Source: Paracoccus gahaiensis | GTDB lineage: Bacteria > Pseudomonadota > Alphaproteobacteria > Rhodobacterales > Rhodobacteraceae | DNA length: 64,000 nucleotides | Assembly (NCBI RefSeq): GCF_005048225.1 | Contig: NZ_SUNI01000005.1 | Location: 1 to 64,000, forward strand | Direction of reading: 5' to 3' | Part shown: in pieces, positions 17,126 to 25,164 of the stretch | Layout: each line of letters begins with the position of its first letter | Numbering within the stretch: position 1 is the stretch's first letter | The notes under the pieces: model-generated | Databases searched by the model: none | What the model was told of the DNA's origin: nothing | Seen by the model: the letters and a program-made list of their open reading frames with translations, nothing else | Position numbers and translations under genes: made by a program

Positions 17126-18496
17126 ATGACCCTCGACTTCGCCCCCGCCTCGGACCCGGACACCGCGCTGCCGCTCTGGCTTCTTTGGTCGGACGAGGCC
17201 CTGCCGCCCGAGGCCGGGCCCTGGCCCGAGGCCAGCGGCTTCGCGGGCAAGACCGGCCAGATCTGCCTGCTGCCCGACAGCGCGGGCGGGCTGCGCGGCG
17301 CGATACTGGGCTTGGGCGACCGCGCGCAGGCGGGGCGGGACCGATTTCCGCTGGCCCGCGCCCAGGCCCTGCCCAAGGGCGACTGGCGCCTGGCCGGCCT
17401 TCCCTCGGGGCTGGACCCGGACCAACTGATCCTGGGCTGGCTTCTGGGCCAGTACCGCTTCACCCGCTACAAGGGCGCGCCGGTGCAGGGCCCGCGCCTC
17501 GTCTGCCCGGACGGGGTCGACGGCCCCCGCCTGCTGGCCATCGCCGAGGCCGAGTTCCTCACCCGCGACCTGATCAACACCCCGGCCAGCGATCTGGGCC
17601 CCGACCGGTTGGAATCCGCCGCCCGCGCCCTGGCCAACCAGATCGGCGCCCGGGTCGAGGTCATCTCGGGCACCGCGCTGGTCAAGCAGAACTTTCCGCT
17701 GATCCACGCCGTGGGCCGCGCCGCCGCGTCCGAGCCGCGCCTGATCGACATCCGGCTTGGCGACGCGGGGCCGATGCTGACCATCGTCGGCAAGGGCGTC
17801 TGCTTCGACACGGGCGGGCTGAACCTGAAACCCGGCGCCTCGATGGGGCTGATGAAGAAGGACATGGGCGGGGCGGCGACGGCGCTCGGCCTGTTGAAGA
17901 TGCTGGCCGGCACCGGGGCGGCGGCGGGCCTGCGCATCCGGGTGCTGATCCCGGCGGTCGAGAACAGCGTCGCCGGCAATGCCTTCCGTCCCGGCGACGT
18001 GCTGTCCAGCCGCAAGGGGCTGTCGGTCGAGGTCAACAACACGGATGCCGAAGGGCGGCTGGTGCTGGCCGACGCGATGACCTACGCGGCCGAGGAAAAC
18101 CCCGACCTGATGATCTCGCTGGCGACGCTGACGGGGGCGGCGCGGGTGGCGCTTGGCCCCGACCTGCCGCCGCTCTATTGCGACGACGAGGCGACCGCCC
18201 TGGCGCTGCAGCAGGCCGGGATGGCGGTGGGCGATCCGCTGTGGCGCATGCCCTTCTGGGACGCCTACGGGCCGCTGATCGAGCCCGCCATCGCCGATCT
18301 GGACAATGCCCCCTCGGGCGGGATGGCCGGGTCGATCACCGCGGCCCTGTTCCTGCGCCGCTTCGCCGAGGGCGCGGGGCGCTACGCGCATCTGGACATC
18401 TATGGCTGGCAGCCGGTGGCCGCGCCGGGCCGGCCCAAGGGCGGGGTGGGCCAGGGCGCCCGCGCGATCCTGGCCGCCCTCCCCCGGCTGTTCTGA
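17126..18496 (+). CDS. pepA: Leucyl aminopeptidase (M17 family)
   Basis: A 456-aa two-metal aminopeptidase that removes N-terminal residues from peptides in the cytoplasm. GKGVCFDTGGLNLKPG and MKKDMGGAAT hold metal-binding Asp and Lys residues, and NTDAEGRLVLADA is the family signature with Asp and Glu ligands. The N-terminal regulatory domain is short, as usual for alphaproteobacterial members. AAGGATG precedes the ATG. The NlpC/P60 gene follows two bases after the stop, so the pair is probably co-transcribed and may act together in turning over muropeptides, though that is inferred. Confidence 0.94.
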   Translation: MTLDFAPASDPDTALPLWLLWSDEALPPEAGPWPEASGFAGKTGQICLLPDSAGGLRGAILGLGDRAQAGRDRFPLARAQALPKGDWRLAGLPSGLDPDQLILGWLLGQYRFTRYKGAPVQGPRLVCPDGVDGPRLLAIAEAEFLTRDLINTPASDLGPDRLESAARALANQIGARVEVISGTALVKQNFPLIHAVGRAAASEPRLIDIRLGDAGPMLTIVGKGVCFDTGGLNLKPGASMGLMKKDMGGAATALGLLKMLAGTGAAAGLRIRVLIPAVENSVAGNAFRPGDVLSSRKGLSVEVNNTDAEGRLVLADAMTYAAEENPDLMISLATLTGAARVALGPDLPPLYCDDEATALALQQAGMAVGDPLWRMPFWDAYGPLIEPAIADLDNAPSGGMAGSITAALFLRRFAEGAGRYAHLDIYGWQPVAAPGRPKGGVGQGARAILAALPRLF

Positions 18497-18498
18497 CC

Positions 18499-19311
18499 AT
18501 GGACCGCCGCCTGACGCCCGCCACCGACCGTGTGGCGCTGGAGGCCCTGCGCGGCCAGCTGGACCGCCCGGCCTTCACGCCCGGCCTCCCTGCGCGGCTG
18601 GCCGTGCCGCTGGCCGACCTGCTGAGCGCACCGGACGGTCGCCGCGACCGGCAGGTGAATTTCGGCGCCGACCTGACGGTGATCGAGGAGCGAGGCCCCA
18701 TGGTCTTCGTGCAGGCCGCCCTGGACGGCTATTGCGGCTGGCTTCCCCTTTCCAGCCTGACCTTCGAGCTGCCGCCCCTGACCCATCGCGTCACGGCCCC
18801 CGCCACCCATCTCTATCCCGGCCCCGACATGAAGCTGCGCGAGATGGCCTCGCTATCCCTCGGCGCCCGCCTCTCGGTCACGGGAACCGAAGGCGGCTTT
18901 GCCCATCTCGCCACCGGCGGCTGCGTCCCCCTGCAACATATCGGCGACCGCCCCGCATCCGACCCCGCCGCCGTGGCCGAGACGCTGCGGGGTACCCCCT
19001 ATCTCTGGGGCGGCAACAGCCGGGCGGGCATCGACTGCTCGGGCCTCGTGCAGGCAGCGCTGACCGCGGCGGGCATCCCCTGCCCCGGCGATAGCGACCT
19101 GCAGCGCGCCGCCTTCCCCCCGACCGACGACATCCGACGCGGAGACCTGCTCTTCTGGCCCGGCCATGTCGCCATGGCCCTCTCGGCCGACCTGATGATC
19201 CACGCCACCGCCTGGACCATGTCCGTCACGACCGAACCGATCGCCGCCGCCCTGGCCCGCATCGAGGCCGCAGGCCAAGGCCCCTATCAAGGCGCGCGCC
19301 ATCCGGCCTGA
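18499..19311 (+). CDS. NlpC/P60-family cell-wall peptidase with SH3-like domains
   Basis: A 270-aa protein. The first 150 residues form two SH3-like segments; the C-terminal part is an NlpC/P60 cysteine peptidase. The catalytic Cys lies in GIDCSGLVQAAL and the His in PGHVAMALS, with MIHATAW as the third element. Such enzymes cut gamma-D-Glu-diaminopimelate bonds in muropeptides. No signal peptide is seen, so it should act in the cytoplasm on imported wall fragments, fitting its position directly after the leucyl aminopeptidase gene. Confidence 0.9.
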   Translation: MDRRLTPATDRVALEALRGQLDRPAFTPGLPARLAVPLADLLSAPDGRRDRQVNFGADLTVIEERGPMVFVQAALDGYCGWLPLSSLTFELPPLTHRVTAPATHLYPGPDMKLREMASLSLGARLSVTGTEGGFAHLATGGCVPLQHIGDRPASDPAAVAETLRGTPYLWGGNSRAGIDCSGLVQAALTAAGIPCPGDSDLQRAAFPPTDDIRRGDLLFWPGHVAMALSADLMIHATAWTMSVTTEPIAAALARIEAAGQGPYQGARHPA

Positions 19312-19322
19312 GCCAGCCTTTT

Positions 19323-19384
19323 CATCTTGGCGAAAATATCCCGGGGGAGTCCGAAGGACGGGGGGCAGCGCCCCCCTGCCCCCC
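19323..19384. repeat. Rhodobacterales-type intergenic repeat with GC hairpin
   Basis: The stretch catcttggcgaaaatatccc plus a run of G (19323-19347) is of a kind I associate with dispersed intergenic sequence in Rhodobacteraceae. It is followed by a G6/C6 hairpin (19360-19376). It lies between convergent genes and may end transcription on both sides. Confidence 0.5.
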
Positions 19385-20278
19385 TCACAGATTGAACACC
19401 CGCTCGGGCTGCACCATGCCGCCCTGATAGCGCCCGATGCAGACCGGCCCCTGCGCATCCATCACCCAGACCAGCTCGCCCCATTCCGCCCCGCCGGTCA
19501 CCTCGCCGGGATTGCCGTTGCGGATGCGGATGCCGCCCTCGGGCGTGGCGCGCAGCATGGGGAGGTCCGTGAGCCCCGTCTCCAGCGGCAGGATCTGGCT
19601 CTCTAACCAGTCCTGCGCGTCGCGATCCACCCGGTCGAAGGCCACGGCATGCTCGACCTCGAAGGGCCCGGACCAGGTGCGGCGCAGATGGGCGACATGG
19701 CCCAGACAGCCCAGCACCCGCCCCAGATCGCGGGCGATCGAGCGCACATAGCCGCCCTTGCCGCAGACCATCTCCAGCCGGGCGAAGCCCTCGCCCGCCT
19801 CCAGCAGGGTCAGGCTGTCGACCCAGAGGGGGCGGGCGGCCAGCTCCATCTCGACCCCCTCGCGGGCCAGATCATAGGCGCGCTCGCCCTCGACCTTGAC
19901 GGCGGAAAAGGCGGGGGGGATCTGCAGGATGTCGCCGGTGAAGCCCGCCAGCGCCGCCTGCACCTCGGCCTCCGACGGCCGCGCCTCCGAGGTCCGCAAC
20001 ACCTCGCCCGAGGCATCGTCGGTGGTCGTCTCGGCCCCCCAGGTCACCACGAAATCATAGCATTTCAGCGCATCGGTGACGATGGGCACGGTCTTGGTGG
20101 CCTCGCCCAAGGCGATGGCCAGCACGCCGGTCGCATCGGGGTCCAGCGTGCCGGCATGGCCCGCCTTCTTCGCATCCAGCGCCCACCGGACCTTGGCCAC
20201 GACGGCGGTCGAGCCCACCCCTGCGGGCTTGTCCACGATCAGCCAGCCGCTGATGTCCCGGCCCTTCTTGCGCGCCAT
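19385..20278 (-). CDS. truB: tRNA pseudouridine-55 synthase
   Basis: A 297-aa enzyme that makes pseudouridine at position 55 in the T-loop of tRNAs. [17 protein letters not shown] carries the catalytic Asp, [14 protein letters not shown] is the N-terminal signature, and [13 protein letters not shown] is the third family motif. GGAGTGATCGC precedes the ATG. It is last in a minus-strand run rbfA - glycosidase-like - truB. Neighbouring rbfA and truB is a widespread translation-linked arrangement, here interrupted by an exported protein gene. Confidence 0.96.
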   Translation of the reverse strand: MARKKGRDISGWLIVDKPAGVGSTAVVAKVRWALDAKKAGHAGTLDPDATGVLAIALGEATKTVPIVTDALKCYDFVVTWGAETTTDDASGEVLRTSEARPSEAEVQAALAGFTGDILQIPPAFSAVKVEGERAYDLAREGVEMELAARPLWVDSLTLLEAGEGFARLEMVCGKGGYVRSIARDLGRVLGCLGHVAHLRRTWSGPFEVEHAVAFDRVDRDAQDWLESQILPLETGLTDLPMLRATPEGGIRIRNGNPGEVTGGAEWGELVWVMDAQGPVCIGRYQGGMVQPERVFNL

Positions 20279-20332
20279 GCGATCACTCCTGCAAAACCAA
20301 GCGCCGGGGCATAGCGCCGCCGCATCGGGGGG

Positions 20333-21091
20333 TCAACCGCCCGGCTGGACCAGCCCGATGATCGGCCCCATGCTGCGCCCGAAATCCGCCCGGCGCACCG
20401 CAGGCGCATAGAGCCGCGAGATCGAGCCGTCGAAATAGAGCGCATCCCGCACCCCCAGCCGGTCGCGGAAGAAGCGCCCGAACTCGTGGAAGGTCACCGG
20501 GCGGCTGGAGATGGCGAACCACGCCGTCTGCCCGCCGGGCGCCACGCCCACGCCGTTGCGGATATAGCGGCTGTCGCTGTCCACCAGGAAGCGCGGATGC
20601 AGGTCGCCGTCGATGACCAGCATCGGACCGGACTGGCTGGCCAGACGGCAGTCGGGACGGGTCTCGGCGAACTCCAGCGTCTCGATCACCGCGAATGGCC
20701 GGTCTCCGCCAGTGCAGAAGACGCCGTTGGGCAGCATCCCGAAATTGTCGCGGCTGGCGCCGGTGACGATGGGCGACAACTCGACCCCGTCGATCACCAG
20801 CAGGCCCACGGCGCGGTAATCGGCATGGAACATGCCCGCATTCATGGCGAAGGACAGATCCTCGTCCGGGCCGAGGGTGCGGCGGACATTGGCGAAGTTG
20901 CGCAGGGGCGCGCCGTCCGGGCCGTCCTGCCACAGGCGCAGCGCGGGCTCCTGCGCGGCGGGAACCTCGCAGAGGACATAGCCCTGCCCGTCATGGTCCA
21001 CCCGCTCGCAGGTCGCGGCCCCCCCGGGCAGCGCCATCGCCATCAGCATCCCGCAGGCCACCGCCAGGCGGCGCGGCAGGTCAGCGGGCAT
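20333..21091 (-). CDS. Exported phosphodiester glycosidase family (NAGPA-like) protein
   Basis: A 252-aa protein with a signal peptide ([19 protein letters not shown]). The domain resembles the NAGPA/YcdF-type phosphodiester glycosidase fold: [30 protein letters not shown], and [12 protein letters not shown]. Members act on sugar-phosphodiesters outside the cytoplasm; the target here is unknown. Three ATGs lie in tandem; I take the third (21091), six bases after AGAGG. The gene overlaps the end of rbfA by 11 bp, so the two are translationally linked although their roles seem unrelated. Confidence 0.85.
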   Translation of the reverse strand: MPADLPRRLAVACGMLMAMALPGGAATCERVDHDGQGYVLCEVPAAQEPALRLWQDGPDGAPLRNFANVRRTLGPDEDLSFAMNAGMFHADYRAVGLLVIDGVELSPIVTGASRDNFGMLPNGVFCTGGDRPFAVIETLEFAETRPDCRLASQSGPMLVIDGDLHPRFLVDSDSRYIRNGVGVAPGGQTAWFAISSRPVTFHEFGRFFRDRLGVRDALYFDGSISRLYAPAVRRADFGRSMGPIIGLVQPGG

Positions 21092-21512
21092 CATCATCCT
21101 CTGGGATGTCGTCGGGCGCCTCGACATCGCGGCGCACGCGCTCGTCCTCGAACAGGCGGCGGGTGTCGTCCATCATGTCGAAGGTCTCGTCCAGCTGGAA
21201 GCGCAGCTCGGGCGCGTATTTCAGCGTCATCCCCTTGGCGACCAGATGGCGCAGCTCGGGCGCGTTGCGTCGCAGGGCCAGCAGCGCCTCGTCGGCCTCG
21301 CGCCCGCCCAGGGGCAGCACGAAGGCCGTGGCGACCTTGAGGTCGGTCGAGGTGCGCACCTCGCCCACGGTGATGGAATGCCGGGTCAGCTCGGGGTCGT
21401 GGACATCGCCACGCGCCAGCACCTCGGCCAGCCTGCGACGGATCAGTTCGCCCACCCGCAGCTGACGCTGCGCCTTGGAGCCCTGACCATGGGAATTGCG
21501 GTTCTGTGCCAT
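21081..21512 (-). CDS. rbfA: 30S ribosome-binding factor A
   Basis: A 143-aa KH-fold protein needed for late maturation of the 30S subunit and the 5' end of 16S rRNA. It has the family pattern [20 protein letters not shown], then [20 protein letters not shown] and [16 protein letters not shown]. The ATG at 21512 follows GGGGATC; residues upstream in the same frame are not conserved-looking. It is divergent from dapB, and its end overlaps the glycosidase-like gene. Confidence 0.95.
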   Translation of the reverse strand: MAQNRNSHGQGSKAQRQLRVGELIRRRLAEVLARGDVHDPELTRHSITVGEVRTSTDLKVATAFVLPLGGREADEALLALRRNAPELRHLVAKGMTLKYAPELRFQLDETFDMMDDTRRLFEDERVRRDVEAPDDIPEDDDAR

Positions 21513-21583
21513 GATCCCCGATGTAGGGGGTCGCGGGCCGCGCCGCAACGGGGTAAAACGCCCCGAAACGCGGGGAGAATGAC

Positions 21584-22417
21584 ATGAGCGATCTGCAGAA
21601 CACCGACCAGCCGCCGCGCCCCGGCGTGGTGGTCACCGGCGCCTCGGGGCGGATGGGGCAGATGCTGGTCCGGCTGGTGCTGGACCATCCCGACCTGCGG
21701 CTGGTCGGTGCGCTGGACCAGCCCGGGCAGCCCTGGATCGGGCAGGATATCGGCACGGCCATGGGCGGGGCGCCCGCGGGCGTGATCGTCAGCGACGATG
21801 CGGTGACGGCCATCGCGCAGGCGCAGGCGGTGATCGACTTCACCACCCCCGACGCGACCGTGGGCTTTGCCGAACTGACCGCCCAGGCCCGCGCCGTCCA
21901 CGTCATCGGCACCACGGGGCTGGGTCCTGACCACTTGGCCGCGCTGGAGGCCGCCGCCCGCCACGCCCCGATCATCCGGGCGGGCAACATGTCGCTTGGC
22001 GTGAACCTGCTGGTCGGTCTGACCCGCAAGGTCGCCGCCGCCCTGGGCGAGGGCTGGGACATCGAGGTGGTCGAATCCCATCACCGCCACAAGGTCGACG
22101 CCCCCTCGGGCACCGCGCTGATGCTGGGCGAGGCCGCCGCCGAGGGGCGGGGCACGACCCTCGACGATGTGCGCACGCCCGCGCGCGAGGGGATCACCGG
22201 CGCCCGCCCCCCCGGCACCATCGGGTTCGCCGCCATCCGGGGCGGCGACGTGGTGGGCGAGCATGACGTGATCTTCGCCGCCGAGGGCGAGCGCATCGTG
22301 CTGCGCCATCTGGCCACCGACCGCGCGATCTTTGCCCGCGGCGCGATCCGGGCGGCGCTCTGGGGCCAGGACAAGGGTCCCGGCAGCTATGACATGCACG
22401 ACGTGCTGGGGCTTTAG
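21584..22417 (+). CDS. dapB: 4-hydroxy-tetrahydrodipicolinate reductase
   Basis: A 277-aa NAD(P)H-dependent reductase of lysine/diaminopimelate synthesis, cytoplasmic. [14 protein letters not shown] is the dinucleotide loop. [17 protein letters not shown] is the active-site signature with the catalytic His pair and Lys. [13 protein letters not shown] and [12 protein letters not shown] are also typical. GGGGAGAATGAC precedes the ATG. Its last four bases overlap the end of the convergent SH3-domain gene. Confidence 0.97.
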   Translation: MSDLQNTDQPPRPGVVVTGASGRMGQMLVRLVLDHPDLRLVGALDQPGQPWIGQDIGTAMGGAPAGVIVSDDAVTAIAQAQAVIDFTTPDATVGFAELTAQARAVHVIGTTGLGPDHLAALEAAARHAPIIRAGNMSLGVNLLVGLTRKVAAALGEGWDIEVVESHHRHKVDAPSGTALMLGEAAAEGRGTTLDDVRTPAREGITGARPPGTIGFAAIRGGDVVGEHDVIFAAEGERIVLRHLATDRAIFARGAIRAALWGQDKGPGSYDMHDVLGL

Positions 22418-23019
22418 TCGCGCGGCTGGACCGAACAGCAGCCCGTCAGCATCCGGGGCCGGTCGCCCTGCAGCACGACCAGCGCCCGCAATCCGAACTG
22501 CCGGTCCGACATGCCGTCGCTGCAGGCCTGCGGGGTGGCGGTCAGGGTCATCCCCTCGGCCACGACCGCCCGGGTCGGATCGCGGAAGACGCCGGTCGAC
22601 AGCACCGCCGTCAGCGGCATCGTCAGGTCGGGCTCGCCCAGTTGCTGCAGGGCGACCGCGTCCTCGGTCGCGCGCAGGTTCCAGAACGGCTCGGTCCCGT
22701 AGCACGCGAAGCCTTGGGGCAGCGCGCCCTCCTCCCAGACATCGGTGCGGTAATCCAGATAGCGCGACGAGACCCAGCCCGTCCCTTCGCCGCTGTTCAC
22801 CCGCGCCCAGCCCCGGATCTCTTCGACCACCTCGATGCGGGTGGCATCAGGGGCCAGCGTGCCGATGATGTCCGCGCTGGCCGAGGGCTCGGCGCGGATG
22901 TTCAGCACATCGTCCGGGGCCACGCGGGCCACGTCGAACAGGGTGGGCAGGATGTATTCCTGCGTGGCCAGGGCGGGGCCTGCAAGGGCCAGGGTCAGGA
23001 CAAGGGCGGTGCGCAGCAT
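22414..23019 (-). CDS. Exported SH3-domain protein
   Basis: A 201-aa protein with a signal peptide ([17 protein letters not shown]). A bacterial SH3 domain (about 38-90; [15 protein letters not shown] and [12 protein letters not shown]) is followed by a COG3650-like region with [11 protein letters not shown] and several cysteines. It is probably periplasmic and may bind peptidoglycan or a small ligand; the function is not established. GAGGTCCCC precedes the ATG. It converges on dapB with a 4-bp overlap of coding ends. Confidence 0.82.
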   Translation of the reverse strand: MLRTALVLTLALAGPALATQEYILPTLFDVARVAPDDVLNIRAEPSASADIIGTLAPDATRIEVVEEIRGWARVNSGEGTGWVSSRYLDYRTDVWEEGALPQGFACYGTEPFWNLRATEDAVALQQLGEPDLTMPLTAVLSTGVFRDPTRAVVAEGMTLTATPQACSDGMSDRQFGLRALVVLQGDRPRMLTGCCSVQPRD

Positions 23020-23116
23020 GGGGACCTCGGGGAATCGCGTCGGGCTATTCTAGCCCATCCGCGCGCCGGTTCGCACCCGGTTCCCCCCGACCCGACAAGC
23101 CGCTAGAACGGCGGGC

Positions 23117-24508
23117 ATGAGCACGCGCCTGATCGCCTCCGAACCCCTGACCGCCGCGCTGGCGCGGATGCTGGCCGCCGATCTGGCGCCCGGCGCGACC
23201 GTGCTGCTGGAGGGTCCGGTGGGCGCAGGCAAGACGCATTTCGCCCGCGCCTTCATCCGCGCGCGGCAGGGCGATCTGGCCGAGGACGTGCCCAGCCCGA
23301 CCTTCACGCTGGTCCAGACCTATGACGACCCGAGGGGCAGCCAGATCTGGCACGCCGACCTTTATCGCCTGACCGATCCGTCCGAGCTGTCCGAGCTGGG
23401 CCTGGACGAGGCGATGGACGAGGCGATCTGCCTGATCGAATGGCCCGACCGGCTGACGGCCCCGCCTCCTGGCGCGCTGACCGTCACCCTGTCCCCCTGC
23501 CCCGATCCCGACCTGCGCGGGATCGAGCTGGACTTTCCCGGCGCCGCGCGGCTGGCCGCACGGGCCGGCTTCGTCACGCAGGCGGGCTGGGACGAGGCGC
23601 GGGTGCTGCCCTTGGCGGGCGACGCCTCGGCCCGGCGCTACTTCCGGCTGGAGGGGCCGGGGGGCACGGCGGTGCTGATGGACGATGCCTCGGGCGCGGT
23701 GGCGCCCTTCGTGGCGATGACGGACTGGCTGCGCGACCGGGGCTTCGGCGCGCCCGCCCTTCTGGCGCAGGATGCCGCGCAGGGCCTTCTGCTGCTGCAG
23801 GATCTGGGCGACGATCTGGTCGCCCGCGTGCTGGCCCGGCAGCCGGATCTGGCGCCGGTCATCCAGGATCGCATCACCGACCTGCTGGTCGACCTGCACC
23901 GCCAGCCGGTGCCGGGTTTCGTGGCGCCGCTGGACGGCGCGGCCATGGCGGATCTGGTGCGGCTTTTCACCCAAAAGTACCCCGGCGCGGCTGCGGCGCC
24001 GCGGATCCCCGCCCTGATCGCCGAGCTTCACGACCGGCTGTGCAGGGACCTGCCCCCCGCCCTCAGCCTGCGCGATTTCCATGCCGAGAACCTGGTCTGG
24101 CGCGATGCGGCACCCCTGGGCCTTCTGGACTATCAGGACGCGGTGGCTGCCCATCCGGCCTATGATCTGGTCTCCTGCCTGCAGGATGCGCGGCGCGACG
24201 TGGACCCGGCGGTGGAACAGGCCCAGATCGCCCGCTATCTGGCCGCGACCGGCGCCGACGAGGCCGCCTTCCGTGCCGCCTATGCGCTGATCGGCGCGCA
24301 ACGGGCGCTGCGGATCCTGGGCATCTTCGTCCGGCTGGCGGTGCGGGACGGTAAGCCGCGCTATCTGGACTTCATGCCCCGGGTCTGGGGGCATCTGTCG
24401 CGCAACCTGGCCCATCCGGCGCTGGCCCCGCTGGCCGATGCGCTGGCGGGCCTCCCCGCCCCCGACGCCGCGACCCGCGAAAGGATCCATGCCCGATGCC
24501 GCCCCTGA
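23117..24508 (+). CDS. TsaE-AmgK fusion: t6A ATPase plus anomeric sugar kinase
   Basis: A 463-aa two-part protein. Residues 1-150 are TsaE, the ATPase of the complex that makes threonylcarbamoyl-adenosine 37 in tRNA: LEGPVGAGKTHFARAF is the P-loop, SPTFTLVQTYD and HADLYRLTDP are family marks. Residues about 155-463 are an aminoglycoside-phosphotransferase-fold kinase like AmgK, which phosphorylates N-acetylmuramate/N-acetylglucosamine at C1: GDASARRYFRLEG, LRDFHAENLVW (catalytic Asp and Asn) and LLDYQDAV. The next gene is murU, the partner of AmgK, which supports this reading. Fusions of this type are known in alphaproteobacteria. The overlap with murU is 13 bp. Confidence 0.92.
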   Translation: MSTRLIASEPLTAALARMLAADLAPGATVLLEGPVGAGKTHFARAFIRARQGDLAEDVPSPTFTLVQTYDDPRGSQIWHADLYRLTDPSELSELGLDEAMDEAICLIEWPDRLTAPPPGALTVTLSPCPDPDLRGIELDFPGAARLAARAGFVTQAGWDEARVLPLAGDASARRYFRLEGPGGTAVLMDDASGAVAPFVAMTDWLRDRGFGAPALLAQDAAQGLLLLQDLGDDLVARVLARQPDLAPVIQDRITDLLVDLHRQPVPGFVAPLDGAAMADLVRLFTQKYPGAAAAPRIPALIAELHDRLCRDLPPALSLRDFHAENLVWRDAAPLGLLDYQDAVAAHPAYDLVSCLQDARRDVDPAVEQAQIARYLAATGADEAAFRAAYALIGAQRALRILGIFVRLAVRDGKPRYLDFMPRVWGHLSRNLAHPALAPLADALAGLPAPDAATRERIHARCRP

Positions 24509-25164
24509 TGATCTTTGCCGCAGGCCTGGGCACCCGGATGCGGCCCCTGACCGACCTCTGCCCCAAGCCGCTGATCGAGGTCGCGGGCCGCAGCCTGCTG
24601 GACCGCGCGCTGGATCTGGGGCGGCAGGCGGGGGCCGGGCCGATCGTGGTCAACACGCATTACCTGGGCGCCCAGATCGAACGGCATCTGCAGGGCCAGG
24701 ATGTGGCCCTCAGCCCGGAGCCGGGCCAGATCCTGGAGACCGGCGGCGGGCTGCGCCACGCCCTGCCGCTGCTGGGCGACGGCCCGGTGATGACGCTGAA
24801 CCCGGACGTTGTCTGGACGGGGCCGAATGTCCTGACCGCGCTGGCCGGGGCCTGGCGCGACGACATGGACGCGCTGCTGGCGCTGGTGCCGCTGGACCGC
24901 GCGACGGCCCGGCAGGGCGCGGGGGATTTCAGCCTGGATGCGGATCAGCGGCTGATCCGCCGGGGCGATTTTGTCTATGCGGGCGCGCAGATCATCCGCC
25001 CCGACCGGCTGGCCGAGATCGCCGACACGGCCTTCTCGCTCAACCGCTTGTGGGACCTGCTGATCGCCGAAGGGCGGGCCTTCGGGATGATCCATTCTGG
25101 CGGCTGGTGCGATGTGGGCACGCCGCAGGCGATCCCCCTGGCCGAGGCGCTGCTGCGTGAGTGA
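24496..25164 (+). CDS. murU: N-acetylmuramate-1-phosphate uridylyltransferase-like nucleotidyltransferase
   Basis: A 222-aa nucleotidyltransferase. FAAGLGTRMRPLTDLCPKPL is the sugar-nucleotide pyrophosphorylase signature, VVNTHYLGAQIE and LNPDVVWTG (metal Asp) follow. By family and context it makes UDP-MurNAc from MurNAc-1-P, the second step of the AmgK-MurU cell-wall recycling route that bypasses MurA. The start overlaps the upstream fusion gene; ATG 24496 is about ten bases after GGA, and ATG 24508 (TGATG coupling) is an alternative. The addB gene overlaps its end. Confidence 0.9.
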   Translation: MPPLMIFAAGLGTRMRPLTDLCPKPLIEVAGRSLLDRALDLGRQAGAGPIVVNTHYLGAQIERHLQGQDVALSPEPGQILETGGGLRHALPLLGDGPVMTLNPDVVWTGPNVLTALAGAWRDDMDALLALVPLDRATARQGAGDFSLDADQRLIRRGDFVYAGAQIIRPDRLAEIADTAFSLNRLWDLLIAEGRAFGMIHSGGWCDVGTPQAIPLAEALLRE

